The position numbers and the translations under genes are program-made. Source: Polaromonas sp. (GTDB lineage: Bacteria; Pseudomonadota; Gammaproteobacteria; Burkholderiales; Burkholderiaceae_C). From it: a DNA stretch of 64,000 nucleotides. Within the stretch, counting starts at the first letter, position 1. Every line of letters starts with the position of its first letter. The DNA is taken from the NCBI RefSeq assembly GCF_012927485.1, contig NZ_JABBPC010000036.1, positions 173,996 through 237,995 on the forward strand, in the 5' to 3' direction. Below the pieces are notes generated by a model. That model saw nothing but the letters and a program-made list of their open reading frames with translations. It was not told the DNA's origin and did not search any database. Positions 9,751 through 19,163 of the stretch are shown piece by piece.

Positions 9751-10053
9751 TCAGACGATCGGCTGATGCACTGTGACTAGCTTGGTACCGTCTGGAAACG
9801 TGGCTTCGACCTGGATATCGGGGATCATCTCGGCTATGCCGTCCATGACATCGGCCCGACTAAGAATGGTGCGGCCCTCGCTCATTAACTGAGCAACGGT
9901 TTTCCCATCGCGCGCGCCTTCCATCACGGCCGCGCTGATCAGGGCCACCGCTTCCGGGTAGTTGAGCTTGAGTCCGCGAGCGCGCCGTCGTTCTGCCAGC
10001 AGCGAGGCCGTGAATATAAGCAGTTTGTCTTTTTCTCTGGGGGTTAATTCCAT
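9751..10053 (-). CDS. ureA: Urease gamma subunit UreA
   Basis: Smallest urease subunit, 100 residues from the ATG at 10053, which gives the family start [12 protein letters not shown] and is preceded by a GAAAGAG ribosome site. The segment [13 protein letters not shown] near residue 30 and the C-terminal [15 protein letters not shown] are typical. It is the first gene of the ureABCEFG run. Note that ureD, which normally precedes ureA, is about 10.7 kb away. The 153 bases between this gene and the divergent transporter-kinase gene must hold the promoters for both; no clear consensus was found there. Confidence 0.96.
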   Translation of the reverse strand: MELTPREKDKLLIFTASLLAERRRARGLKLNYPEAVALISAAVMEGARDGKTVAQLMSEGRTILSRADVMDGIAEMIPDIQVEATFPDGTKLVTVHQPIV

Positions 10054-10206
10054 GGAACTCTTTCGGGGCAGGCTGCCTGCGTTCAGAAGGTGCTGTGCGC
10101 AAGAATGGTGCCACAAGAATCGATCCCCCGGGCGAACGTGGCACAGAACCTGCGTCGTAGGTCCCTCAGTGCGTTGCTCTCCTAACTAATCGCCTACCAA
10201 TTTTTC

Positions 10207-13200
10207 ATGGACGTCACGGCCAAGCCTTCGTCGATACAACCCCGATCTGACGCAAGCCCCGTCCCGTCGGCAGACAGCTCGCGTCCACGCCCCGACTTAG
10301 CCGTGCAGCGCATTATCAAGGTGCGGCGCGATTACAACAGCTGGGTTGCGCGCGAAACCATGGAGGACTATGCGCTTCGCTTTACGCCGCAGCGCTTTCG
10401 AAAGTGGTCCGAATGGCGGGTTGCCAACACCGCGTTTGGTGCCGCCTCATTCCTGATTCTCGAGGCTGTGGGCGCCACCTTGTTGGTCAAATATGGTTTC
10501 ACCAACGCCTTCTGGGCGATTGTGGCCACCGGCCTGATCATTTTCCTGGCGGGGCTGCCCATCAGCATTTATGCCGCACGCTACGGCGTCGACATGGATT
10601 TGCTGACGCGTGGCGCTGGCTTTGGGTATATCGGCTCTACGCTGACCTCACTGATCTATGCCTCATTCACTTTCATTTTCTTTGCGCTTGAAGCGGCTGT
10701 CATGGCCTATGCGCTCGACCTCGCATTAGGTATTCCTCCTTCTTGGGGCTACCTCATCTGTGCGCTGGTGGTGATTCCTTTGGTCACCCATGGGGTATCC
10801 GCCATTAGTCGCTTGCAAGTCTGGACACAACCGCTTTGGCTGGTGATGTTGGTGGTACCTTTCATTTATGTCTGGATGCAGGATCCTGGTGCGTTCTCAG
10901 GGGTGACGCACTATGGCGGTGAGAAGGCAGGGGGTGGCGGATTTGATCTGCACTTGTTTGGTGCCGGCCTAACGGTGGGTATTGCGTTGATTACTCAAAT
11001 GGGTGAGCAGGCTGACTATTTGCGCTTCATGCCGGTGCAGACTCCCGCCAATCGCTGGCGTTGGTGGGGCGGTGTGCTGGCGGGCGGTCCGGGCTGGGTT
11101 CTTCTGGGCGTACTCAAAATGCTGGGGGGGGCACTGCTAGCTTATGTGGCCATCTCCAATATGGTCCCGCTGGACCGGGCCGTAGATCCCAGCCAAATGT
11201 ATTTAGCCGCCTACGAGTATGTGTTTCCGAATTACCGTTGGGCGGTGGCGGCCACTGCGCTGTTCGTCGTGGTGTCGCAACTCAAGATAAATGTGACCAA
11301 TGCCTATGCCGGTTCGCTCGCGTGGTCTAACTTTTTTTCCCGTCTGACGCACAGCCATCCTGGACGAGTAGTGTGGGTAGTTTTCAATACGCTGATTGCG
11401 TTCATGCTGATGGAGATGAATGTATTTCAGGCGCTGGGTGATGTGCTGGGGTTGTATTCCAACATTGCCATCGCGTGGGTAATGGCAGTCGTGGCCGATT
11501 TGGTCATTAATAAGCCGTTGGGTTTGTCACCACCAGGCATCGAGTTCAAACGTGCTTATCTTTACGATATCAATCCGGTGGGGGTGGGTGCCATGGCGCT
11601 GGCTTCACTGCTGTCTGTGACTGCTCATCTTGGGCTCTATGGCGAGATGGCGCAGGCGTTTTCAGCGGTGATCGCTATGGGCACAGCGTTCGTAACGGCG
11701 CCCTTGATTGCATGGGCGACGAAAGGTCGTTATTACATCGCGCGCAGTCCAGAACCGGCAAGTCCCAATGGCCCGCACAGAAGCTCTGAAACGCAGCAAT
11801 GCGTGATTTGCGAGCGTGCCTACGAAGGTCCCGACATGGCACGTTGTCCCGCCTACCAGGGTCCTATCTGCTCACTTTGTTGCACGCTGGACGCGCGCTG
11901 TGGTGATCTATGCAAGCCCCACGCCAGTCTCTCGGTGCAGTGGTCGGCCGCCTTACGTTGGTTACTTCCGCGTCGATCCTGGCCCTATCTTGATACCGGT
12001 CTTGGTAACTTCCTCCTTCTGATGCTAATAGTCGTGCCGCTGCTGGCCAGTCTGTTTGGGGTGCTCTACCACCAGGAGATTGGTGCGTTGGTTGACCATG
12101 CCCCTTCTGAGTCCGCGTTGCGTTCTGGCTTTTTAAAGGCCTACATGGCGCTTCTGGTCATCGCCGGCCTGGTGGCCTGGTGGCTGGTGCTGGCGCATAA
12201 GAGCCGGCAGGTGGCGCAGGAAGAGTCGAATCGCCAAACCAACCTGTTGATGCGCGAAATTGATTCGCACCGGCAAACCGACGAAGCACTACAGCAGGCA
12301 AAACGCGTCGCAGACCAGGCCAACCAAGCCAAGAGCCGATACATCAGTGCGCTAAGCCATGAGCTGCGCACGCCGCTCAACAGCATTTTGGGCTATGCAC
12401 AGCTGATGGGCCAGGACCGATCCATACCGGCGCACCGCAAGCAGGCGGTCAATGTCATCAAGCGTGGCGGCGAGCACCTTCTGTCCTTGATTGAAGGGAC
12501 GCTCGATATCGCCCGCATTGAGGCAGGCAAGCTGACGCTCACTACGAAACCCATGCAGTTCGCCGACTGCGTGCACGAGATGGCGGCCATGTTTGAGTTG
12601 CAGGCCAGTGGCAAGGGCCTGGATTTCCGGTTCGACGCTGGCAACGTGCCCGAGCTGGTTCGCGCTGATGAAAAGCGAGTTCGTCAAATCCTCTTTAATT
12701 TGCTGGGCAACGCCATCAAGTTCACACCGGAAGGGCAAGTCACTTTCAAGGTGCGCTACTCACGTGAAATGGCCTATATCGACATTGAAGACACTGGACC
12801 GGGCATGAGCGCAGCGGAGTTGGTACAGATCTTTGAGCCTTTTGCACGAGGCAGCAAGGCTGATCAAAGTTCAAAAGGCACACCCGGCTCCGGTCTGGGT
12901 CTGACGATTGCAAAAATGCTGACCGACCTGATGGGCGGCGAGATGACGGTGGCCAGTACGGTAGGCGAAGGTTCTGCGTTTCGCGTCCGACTGTTTCTGC
13001 CGGAATTGAATCCGGCCGCAACTGGAGCCCGTGGCTTACAAACGAAATCCGCAAGGCGCCAGCCGCTCGGCTACGACGGGCCGCGTCGCAAGCTGCTGGT
13101 GTTCGACAACGAGGAGCCTGATCGCGAATTGCTGGTGCAGTTACTCCAACCCATGGGTTTTGAATTGCGCACCGCAGGCAGCGGTCACGACTGCCTGGAT

Positions 13201-13737
13201 TTGTTGGCGACCGGCTACCGGCCTGACGTCATATTTATGGACTTGGCCATGCCTGGCATCGACGGGTGGGAGACGCTGCGTCGGGTTCGGAATGCCGGGT
13301 ATGCGGATACTCACCTGGCCATCGTCTCAGCCAATGCATTTGACAAAGGGATGGACAACGGCGTTGGCATATTCCCTGAAGACTTCATTCCCAAGCCTGT
13401 GCGTCACACTGAGCTGATCGATTGGCTCGAGCGGCGTTTGGCGCTGCACTGGCGCTATGACTCGCTCGCTGAAACCGGCCCCTTACCGCTGGTGGAGCAT
13501 GTCATCGTGCCACAGCCGCGTGTTCTGCCGGACGCCCCTCAGCTTGCAGCCCTTCTGGAACTCATTAACCTCGGTTTTTATCGGGGAATCATGAATAAAC
13601 TCGCCGAGATCGAGACCCAGCAGCCCGCCACCGCGGCTTTTGTTGAGGACATGAGGTCGCTTGCGCGGCAATTCCAGTTCGAGATCATGGGGCGACAACT
13701 CACTACCCAGGGGGCCGACTATGAGCGGAATGCCTGA
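10207..13737 (+). CDS. NCS1-family transporter fused to hybrid sensor histidine kinase
   Basis: A 1176-residue membrane protein. Residues about 50-510 form a complete NCS1 (nucleobase/allantoin/hydantoin permease) domain. A cysteine cluster follows (Cys532, 535, 547, 555, 558, 559, 565, 569 and His572), resembling a B-box or RING zinc site. Then come two membrane spans (about 602-623 and 645-664), a coiled coil, a HisKA domain with His718 in SALSHELRTPLN, an ATPase domain (Asn835; Asp862-Thr-Gly; GSGLGL at 894-899), a receiver with Asp1012, and a helical tail of about 80 residues without a phosphotransfer His. The gene overlaps the next response-regulator gene and precedes urtA. By analogy with CbrA it probably senses a substrate through the transporter; urea, allantoin or a purine are candidates. 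Ligand and output are inferred. Confidence 0.9.
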   Translation: MDVTAKPSSIQPRSDASPVPSADSSRPRPDLAVQRIIKVRRDYNSWVARETMEDYALRFTPQRFRKWSEWRVANTAFGAASFLILEAVGATLLVKYGFTNAFWAIVATGLIIFLAGLPISIYAARYGVDMDLLTRGAGFGYIGSTLTSLIYASFTFIFFALEAAVMAYALDLALGIPPSWGYLICALVVIPLVTHGVSAISRLQVWTQPLWLVMLVVPFIYVWMQDPGAFSGVTHYGGEKAGGGGFDLHLFGAGLTVGIALITQMGEQADYLRFMPVQTPANRWRWWGGVLAGGPGWVLLGVLKMLGGALLAYVAISNMVPLDRAVDPSQMYLAAYEYVFPNYRWAVAATALFVVVSQLKINVTNAYAGSLAWSNFFSRLTHSHPGRVVWVVFNTLIAFMLMEMNVFQALGDVLGLYSNIAIAWVMAVVADLVINKPLGLSPPGIEFKRAYLYDINPVGVGAMALASLLSVTAHLGLYGEMAQAFSAVIAMGTAFVTAPLIAWATKGRYYIARSPEPASPNGPHRSSETQQCVICERAYEGPDMARCPAYQGPICSLCCTLDARCGDLCKPHASLSVQWSAALRWLLPRRSWPYLDTGLGNFLLLMLIVVPLLASLFGVLYHQEIGALVDHAPSESALRSGFLKAYMALLVIAGLVAWWLVLAHKSRQVAQEESNRQTNLLMREIDSHRQTDEALQQAKRVADQANQAKSRYISALSHELRTPLNSILGYAQLMGQDRSIPAHRKQAVNVIKRGGEHLLSLIEGTLDIARIEAGKLTLTTKPMQFADCVHEMAAMFELQASGKGLDFRFDAGNVPELVRADEKRVRQILFNLLGNAIKFTPEGQVTFKVRYSREMAYIDIEDTGPGMSAAELVQIFEPFARGSKADQSSKGTPGSGLGLTIAKMLTDLMGGEMTVASTVGEGSAFRVRLFLPELNPAATGARGLQTKSARRQPLGYDGPRRKLLVFDNEEPDRELLVQLLQPMGFELRTAGSGHDCLDLLATGYRPDVIFMDLAMPGIDGWETLRRVRNAGYADTHLAIVSANAFDKGMDNGVGIFPEDFIPKPVRHTELIDWLERRLALHWRYDSLAETGPLPLVEHVIVPQPRVLPDAPQLAALLELINLGFYRGIMNKLAEIETQQPATAAFVEDMRSLARQFQFEIMGRQLTTQGADYERNA

Positions 13738-14752
13738 CGCCATTCAACCATTGAACCGCAACTGGGACCGCACTCTGGACCGCGCCAACAGCGATGTGGT
13801 TCTGATTGTCGATGACGTGCCGGACAACCTGTCAGTGCTGCACGACGCGCTGGATGAATCCGGCTATACGGTGTTGGTGGCGACTAGCGGAGAAGCCGCC
13901 CTTCAGCGTGCGCTTCAGGCCGTGCCAGACATCGTCTTGTTAGATGCCATGATGCCCGGCATGGACGGCTTTGAAGTGGCCAAGCGACTGAAGGCCATGC
14001 CGGAAACCGCACACATTCCCATCATCTTCATGACTGGCCTGACAGAAACCGAGCACCTGGTTGCTGCCCTGGAGGCCGGTGGCGTGGACTATGTCACCAA
14101 GCCCATCAAGCCCAAGGAAGTGATGGCGCGAATGGGGGTACACCTTCAGAGCGCACGCCGTGCCCGACAAGACGCTCGGCAGGCGGGCCAGGCGCGCAAT
14201 GCACTGGATGCGTTTGGCTATGCCAGCATCACGGTGCATGTGGGCGGTGTAGGCGATGGCAAGTTGATTTGGCAAACGCCTCTGGCGCGTGACCTGCTTT
14301 TACGTTATTACGGCACGTCGGCACCACAAACTCCCGGACCTGTATTGAATTGGCTGCGGCGTCATTTGGCCGACGCCGAACGTCAGATTGAGCCGCCGCG
14401 CCTGACCGCGGAACTCGGGCCGCGTCGTCTTACATTCCGGCTCCACCAGCAAACCGGAGACGGTGATGGCGGAGGCGATTGGCTCATCGTCATGCGCGAA
14501 ATCTCTGAAGATGCCGTGGTCGAGGCCATGAGCTTGTGCTTCAAGCTTACCGCTCGCGAAGCGGAGGTGTTGTATTGGGTGGTCAAGGGGAAGATCAACC
14601 GTGACATCGGTGACATTTTGGGCGCCAGCCCTGCCACGGTAAAAAAGCATCTAGAGCGCGTCTATGCAAAGCTGGGCGTAGAAACTCGCACCGCGGCTGC
14701 TGGCATGGCCATGAACCGCATTAAACAACTTCATCCTCAGTTTGAGGGATAG
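13721..14752 (+). CDS. Response regulator, receiver plus LuxR-type DNA-binding domain
   Basis: About 343 residues from the ATG at 13721, which overlaps the kinase gene by 17 bases; an ATG at 13730 is also possible. The receiver has the acidic pair in VLIVDDVPDN, phosphoacceptor Asp75 in VLLDAMMPGMDGF and the Lys of VTKPIKP. A middle region of about 100 residues is of unknown type. The C-terminus has a LuxR/GerE helix-turn-helix (LTAREAEVLYWVVKG ... SPATVKKHLERVYAKLG). Overlap with the kinase gene makes the pair a two-component system, and its position before urtA points to control of urea uptake, perhaps also of urease. Target genes are not shown by the sequence. Confidence 0.9.
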   Translation: MSGMPDAIQPLNRNWDRTLDRANSDVVLIVDDVPDNLSVLHDALDESGYTVLVATSGEAALQRALQAVPDIVLLDAMMPGMDGFEVAKRLKAMPETAHIPIIFMTGLTETEHLVAALEAGGVDYVTKPIKPKEVMARMGVHLQSARRARQDARQAGQARNALDAFGYASITVHVGGVGDGKLIWQTPLARDLLLRYYGTSAPQTPGPVLNWLRRHLADAERQIEPPRLTAELGPRRLTFRLHQQTGDGDGGGDWLIVMREISEDAVVEAMSLCFKLTAREAEVLYWVVKGKINRDIGDILGASPATVKKHLERVYAKLGVETRTAAAGMAMNRIKQLHPQFEG

Positions 14753-14948
14753 CTTGGCGCGCTGGAACTCTCCAATTCTTGCTGGCGCTGTGTACAGGTT
14801 TTCTCGGTGAAACAACCACTGCATACGCCACCCGGCGTATTTCCCAATTCATTCGCGACCTCCAGAATAAGTCCATCACTGATTGCAAGCCCAATCTGGG
14901 GCTTGTGAGCAGCGAGATCACCACTACCACCTTATCGGAGAAACTCCT

Positions 14949-16220
14949 ATGAAACGCCTTAATTCACGTCGTTTTACCCTCAAGGCACTGACTGCCGCGG
15001 TCGCAATAGCGAGCCTTGGTGCTGTTCCTGCTTTTGCTGAAGACACCATCAAGGTGGGTGTCCTGCACAGCTTGTCGGGCACCATGGCGATCTCTGAAAC
15101 AGTCTTGAAAGACACGGTGCTGATGGCGATTGACGAGATCAATGCCAAAGGCGGCGTACTCGGAAAAAAACTGGAGCCTGTGGTGGTCGACCCGGCTTCC
15201 AACTGGCCGCTGTTTGCTGAAAAAACCAAACAATTGCTCGGCCAGGATAAAGTGGCGGTGATCTTCGGTTGCTGGACATCGGTGTCCCGCAAGTCGGTGC
15301 TGCCTGTGGTTGAAGAAATGAACGGCCTGCTGTTCTATCCCGTTCAATACGAAGGTGAAGAACTCAGTAAGAATGTGTTTTACACCGGTGCTGCGCCTAA
15401 CCAGCAGGCCATTCCGGCGGTGGATTATCTAATGAGCAAAGCTGGCGGGGGCGCCAAGCGCTGGGTTCTTCTGGGTACTGACTATGTATACCCGCGCACC
15501 ACCAATAAAATTCTGCGCGCTTACCTCAAGACCAAAGGCGTAGCCGACAAAGACATCGACGAGAAATACACCCCGTTTGGGCACTCTGACTATCAAACCA
15601 TTGTGGCGGATGTGAAGAAGTTTGCGCAAGGCGATAAAACGGCAGTGGTCTCCACCATCAACGGCGACTCCAACGTGCCGTTCTACAAAGAGCTGGGCAA
15701 TGCCGGACTGAAAGCCAAGGACGTGCCGGTCGTGGCGTTTTCGGTAGGGGAAGAAGAGTTGCGCGGCGTCGATACCAAGCCATTGGTGGGTCACCTGGCT
15801 GCCTGGAACTATTTCATGTCAATCAAAAGCCCGGCTAATACCGAGTTCATCAGAAAGTGGTCCGCTTATGCGAAAGCCAAGAAGCTTCCCGGTGCGGAAA
15901 AACCTCTGACTAATGACCCGATGGAAGCCACCTACATTGGCATCAATATGTGGAAGCAGGCCGTTGAAAAAGCCAAGTCAACTGATACCGACAAGGTCAT
16001 CGCCGCGATGGCAGGACAGACTTTCAATGCACCTTCGGGCATTGTGTCAATGATGGACGAGAAGAACCATCACCTGCACAAGTCGGTGTTCATTGGCGAG
16101 ATCAAGGCCGACGGGCAATTCAATGTGGTGTGGAAAACGCCTGGCCCGGTGAAGGCTAAGCCATGGAGCCCCTACATCGAAGGCAATGCGTCCAAGCCGG
16201 ACGAACCCGTGAAGAAGTAA
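14949..16220 (+). CDS. urtA: Urea ABC transporter substrate-binding protein UrtA
   Basis: Periplasmic urea-binding protein of the UrtA/AmiC/LivJ fold, 423 residues. The ATG at 14949 has a GGAGAA ribosome site; the upstream in-frame extension is non-coding. The signal sequence carries the twin-arginine-like SRRFTLKA and ends near PAFA (residue 30). The mature part starts with the typical EDTIKVGVLHSLSGTMAISE. The segment FGCWTSVSRKSVLPV and YEGEELSKNVFY are characteristic of UrtA rather than amino-acid binders. It is followed by urtBCDE. A strong hairpin lies just downstream (16258-16292). Confidence 0.96.
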   Translation: MKRLNSRRFTLKALTAAVAIASLGAVPAFAEDTIKVGVLHSLSGTMAISETVLKDTVLMAIDEINAKGGVLGKKLEPVVVDPASNWPLFAEKTKQLLGQDKVAVIFGCWTSVSRKSVLPVVEEMNGLLFYPVQYEGEELSKNVFYTGAAPNQQAIPAVDYLMSKAGGGAKRWVLLGTDYVYPRTTNKILRAYLKTKGVADKDIDEKYTPFGHSDYQTIVADVKKFAQGDKTAVVSTINGDSNVPFYKELGNAGLKAKDVPVVAFSVGEEELRGVDTKPLVGHLAAWNYFMSIKSPANTEFIRKWSAYAKAKKLPGAEKPLTNDPMEATYIGINMWKQAVEKAKSTDTDKVIAAMAGQTFNAPSGIVSMMDEKNHHLHKSVFIGEIKADGQFNVVWKTPGPVKAKPWSPYIEGNASKPDEPVKK

Positions 16221-16257
16221 GAGACTACGGCGCGAGCCGATCTGGGTCGTGGCGCGC

Positions 16258-16292
16258 AGCTGACGGTACGGGAACCGAGGATACCGTCAGCT
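16258..16292 (+). terminator. Hairpin between urtA and urtB
   Basis: Perfect 11-base inverted repeat AGCTGACGGTA / TACCGTCAGCT with a 13-base loop, 38 bases after the urtA stop. No T-run follows, so it may be an mRNA-stabilising or processing hairpin that keeps urtA (binding protein) message higher than the message for the membrane genes, rather than a full terminator. Confidence 0.55.
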
Positions 16293-16438
16293 CCACCCCC
16301 CGACAAGATCACTCGCAGCGCTTCTCTCTGATCTAAATCTCTTTGTTAGTCTAGCCTGCGTTCATTTGTCAGGCAGAAATATCCAAGGACGTTGCAGTCT
16401 GGGCAAGGTTAGCCCCGCCCAACCTACAGGTTCTTCAA

Positions 16439-18034
16439 ATGCCTCTCCGATTTTTACTGCTGCTTCTAAAGTTACTGGCTACGTTTTTCATAGCCAGTCA
16501 GGTCCATGCTTTGACCACTCAAGAGGTGAAAAGCTTAGTCTTTGGCGACACAGACGCGCGAGTAGAGGCGCTGAACAAGTCCTCAGCTCACGCTGATGAA
16601 AAAACGGCGGCCTTTATTCAGGCGCTGTCTGACGACGCGGTCAAAACTCGCGCTGAAAAGGTGTTCGTTCTCAAGGTCGGCATTGCCGACAAGGCCTTTG
16701 ACCCCGTCACCGGCGCAGAGTTGCTATTGCCCGCCGACGCTGAAGATGTCATTAACTCCAACCTGATGCGCAGCGAACTCGATAATGCGCTGGCCGGCTT
16801 AAAGCTCTTTTCTAAAGACGAGCATGTACGTGGTGACGCCATCGGGACGCTCGCTGGCGAGAACGACGAGGCACGCCTGCCGCTGATTGAAAAAGCCTAC
16901 GCGGCCGAGACTTCGCCGCACCTCAAAAGTCAGCTTGAGCTGGTGCGTGCTGCCATTTTGCTGGGCAGCAGCGACAAGGGTACACGCCTGAAGGCGGCAT
17001 CGGCGCTCTCAGTCAGTAAGAACCCAAATACCAAAACCGTACTGTTGGGGCACTTGGTCACTGAGGCGGATACCGATGTAAAAGTTGCATTGAAAGCTGC
17101 ATTAGCAAAGGTCGAAAGATCGCTAGCGTGGGGTGACAAGTTGGGCGCGATTTTTAGCGGTATCAGCTTGGGAAGCATTTTGCTGTTGGTCGCATTGGGC
17201 TTGGCCATCACTTACGGTCTTATGGGCGTCATCAATATGGCCCACGGTGAGTTGATGATGATTGGCGCCTACGCCACCTACGTGGTGCAAGGATTGTTTC
17301 AAAAATATCTGCCTAATGCTTTCGATTGGTATTTGCTGGCCGCAGTGCCGGTGGCGTTCATTGCCTCGGCGCTGATGGGTGCTGCGCTTGAGCGGACCGT
17401 GATTCGGTTCCTGTATGGCCGCCCGTTAGAAACACTGCTTGCCACCTGGGGCATCAGCCTGATGCTGCAGCAATTGGTGCGTTCGGTTTTTGGCGCGCAA
17501 AACGTCGGCGTTGAAAATCCGGTCTGGATGAGCGGCGGGGTGCAGGTGCTGGGCAATCTGTCACTGCCCTACAACCGGCTCGTGATCATTGTTTTTGCCG
17601 CGGCGGTATTACTGGGAACGGCCTGGCTAATTAGCAAAACACGGCTCGGCCTCTTTGTACGCGGCGTCACCCAAAACCGCCCGATTGCGTCCTGCATGGG
17701 TGTCAACACCGCCCGTATTGACACCTATGCGTTTGCGCTGGGATCGGGGATCGCCGGGCTGGCAGGCTGCGCCTTAAGCCAGGTTGGCAACGTAGGGCCG
17801 GACTTGGGGCAGGGCTACATTGTCGATGCATTTATGGTGGTGGTACTTGGCGGTGTGGGGCAGCTAGCCGGTACGGTGTATGCGAGTCTGGGGCTCGGCA
17901 TTCTGAATAAATTTCTTGAAGGTTGGACTGGCGCCGTACTGGCCAAGATTGCTGTATTGGTGCTCATCATCATCTTCATCCAGAAGCGGCCGCAGGGCAT
18001 CTTTGCGATGAAGGGTCGCTCCGCAGAGGCCTGA
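16439..18034 (+). CDS. urtB: Urea ABC transporter permease UrtB
   Basis: LivH-like inner-membrane permease for urea, 531 residues. It has a signal-like segment (about 1-25), then the roughly 210-residue extracytoplasmic helical-repeat extension that distinguishes UrtB from LivH, then a LivH-type membrane domain starting near residue 240 (GISLGSILLLVALGLAITYG, GVINMAHGELMMIGAY). The last part has GGVGQLAGTVYASLGLG. The gap to urtA is 218 bases and contains a hairpin; urtC starts one base after the stop, so urtBCDE form a tight unit. Confidence 0.95.
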   Translation: MPLRFLLLLLKLLATFFIASQVHALTTQEVKSLVFGDTDARVEALNKSSAHADEKTAAFIQALSDDAVKTRAEKVFVLKVGIADKAFDPVTGAELLLPADAEDVINSNLMRSELDNALAGLKLFSKDEHVRGDAIGTLAGENDEARLPLIEKAYAAETSPHLKSQLELVRAAILLGSSDKGTRLKAASALSVSKNPNTKTVLLGHLVTEADTDVKVALKAALAKVERSLAWGDKLGAIFSGISLGSILLLVALGLAITYGLMGVINMAHGELMMIGAYATYVVQGLFQKYLPNAFDWYLLAAVPVAFIASALMGAALERTVIRFLYGRPLETLLATWGISLMLQQLVRSVFGAQNVGVENPVWMSGGVQVLGNLSLPYNRLVIIVFAAAVLLGTAWLISKTRLGLFVRGVTQNRPIASCMGVNTARIDTYAFALGSGIAGLAGCALSQVGNVGPDLGQGYIVDAFMVVVLGGVGQLAGTVYASLGLGILNKFLEGWTGAVLAKIAVLVLIIIFIQKRPQGIFAMKGRSAEA

Positions 18035-18035
18035 C

Positions 18036-19163
18036 ATGAACCCACAAATCACGCCACTGACGCCAGTCGTACTGCCCTCTAAAGGCCCCTTGCTCACCCG
18101 CACTGGATGGAGCGCCTTCGTCATCGCGCTGATCGTAGTGTGCGCGGTGGCGCCCGTTATGAATCTATGGGTGCCTGAGGGCTCCGCGTTTCACATGAGT
18201 ACTTATGTTGTAGCGCTGCTGGGCAAGATGATGTGCTACGGCATTCTTGCGTTGGCCATGGATTTAATCTGGGGCTATACCGGAATATTGTCGCTGGGTC
18301 ACGGCGTATTTTTTGCGCTGGGCGGATACGTCATGGGCATGTACCTCATGCGCCAGATTGGCCGCGACGGCAACTACAAAACCGATCTGCCGGATTTCAT
18401 GGTGTTTTTGGACTGGAAAACACTGCCTTGGCAATGGACGTTCAGCGATAGCTTTCCTGCCACGCTGCTTTTGATAGTGGCGGTGCCAGGGCTTGCCGCC
18501 TTTATATTTGGTTACTTTGCCTTTCGCTCGCGCATCAAGGGGGTTTACTTCTCGATCATCACCCAGGCGATGACGTTTGCTGCCATGCTGCTATTTTTTC
18601 GCAATGAAACTGGCTTTGGCGGGAACAACGGCTTCACGGATTTCAAACGAATTTTTAATATTCCCATTGCCACGCCTTCCATGCGCATGATGCTGTTTGT
18701 TTTGACGGGCCTCACGTTGCTGGGCTTCTTTCTCTTTGCCAAATGGCTCGTGGGAAGCAAGTTTGGCCGTGTCCTTCAAGCCATACGTGATGCAGAAACG
18801 CGGGTGATGTTTTCGGGCTACAACCCGATCGGCTACAAGCTCACGATTTGGGTCATTTCGGCCATCATGTGCGGCGTAGCAGGTGCGCTGTATGTGCCGC
18901 AGGTCGGCATCATCAACCCCGGCGAAATGAGCCCCGCCAACTCAATCGAGATCGCTATCTGGGCTGCGGTGGGTGGCCGGGCAAGCCTGATCGGGCCTAT
19001 CGTTGGCGCGTTTATCGTCAACGGGGCGAAGAGCTGGCTCACGGTGGCTTACCCTGAGTTCTGGCTCTATTTTCTGGGTGCCTTATTCATCGCCGTGACA
19101 CTCTTTTTACCCAACGGAGTCGTCGGACTGGTGAATAAATATCGCAAGCAGGGCGAAACATGA
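18036..19163 (+). CDS. urtC: Urea ABC transporter permease UrtC
   Basis: LivM-like second permease of the urea importer, 375 residues. Family signatures include AMDLIWGYTGILSLGHGVFFALGGY, seen here around residues 73-97, and the EAA-like loop GRVLQAIRDAETRVMFSGYN that contacts the ATPases. The C-terminal segment GGRASLIGPIVGAF is also conserved. Translation is probably coupled on both sides: it starts one base after urtB and its TGA overlaps the urtD start codon (ATGA). Confidence 0.95.
   Translation: MNPQITPLTPVVLPSKGPLLTRTGWSAFVIALIVVCAVAPVMNLWVPEGSAFHMSTYVVALLGKMMCYGILALAMDLIWGYTGILSLGHGVFFALGGYVMGMYLMRQIGRDGNYKTDLPDFMVFLDWKTLPWQWTFSDSFPATLLLIVAVPGLAAFIFGYFAFRSRIKGVYFSIITQAMTFAAMLLFFRNETGFGGNNGFTDFKRIFNIPIATPSMRMMLFVLTGLTLLGFFLFAKWLVGSKFGRVLQAIRDAETRVMFSGYNPIGYKLTIWVISAIMCGVAGALYVPQVGIINPGEMSPANSIEIAIWAAVGGRASLIGPIVGAFIVNGAKSWLTVAYPEFWLYFLGALFIAVTLFLPNGVVGLVNKYRKQGET

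Noticed and set aside
14753..14948. Sigma-54 promoter for urtA
   Set aside because: A TTGGCGCG occurs at 14754 but the matching TTGC at -12 distance is missing, so no sigma-54 site is called despite the nitrogen context.
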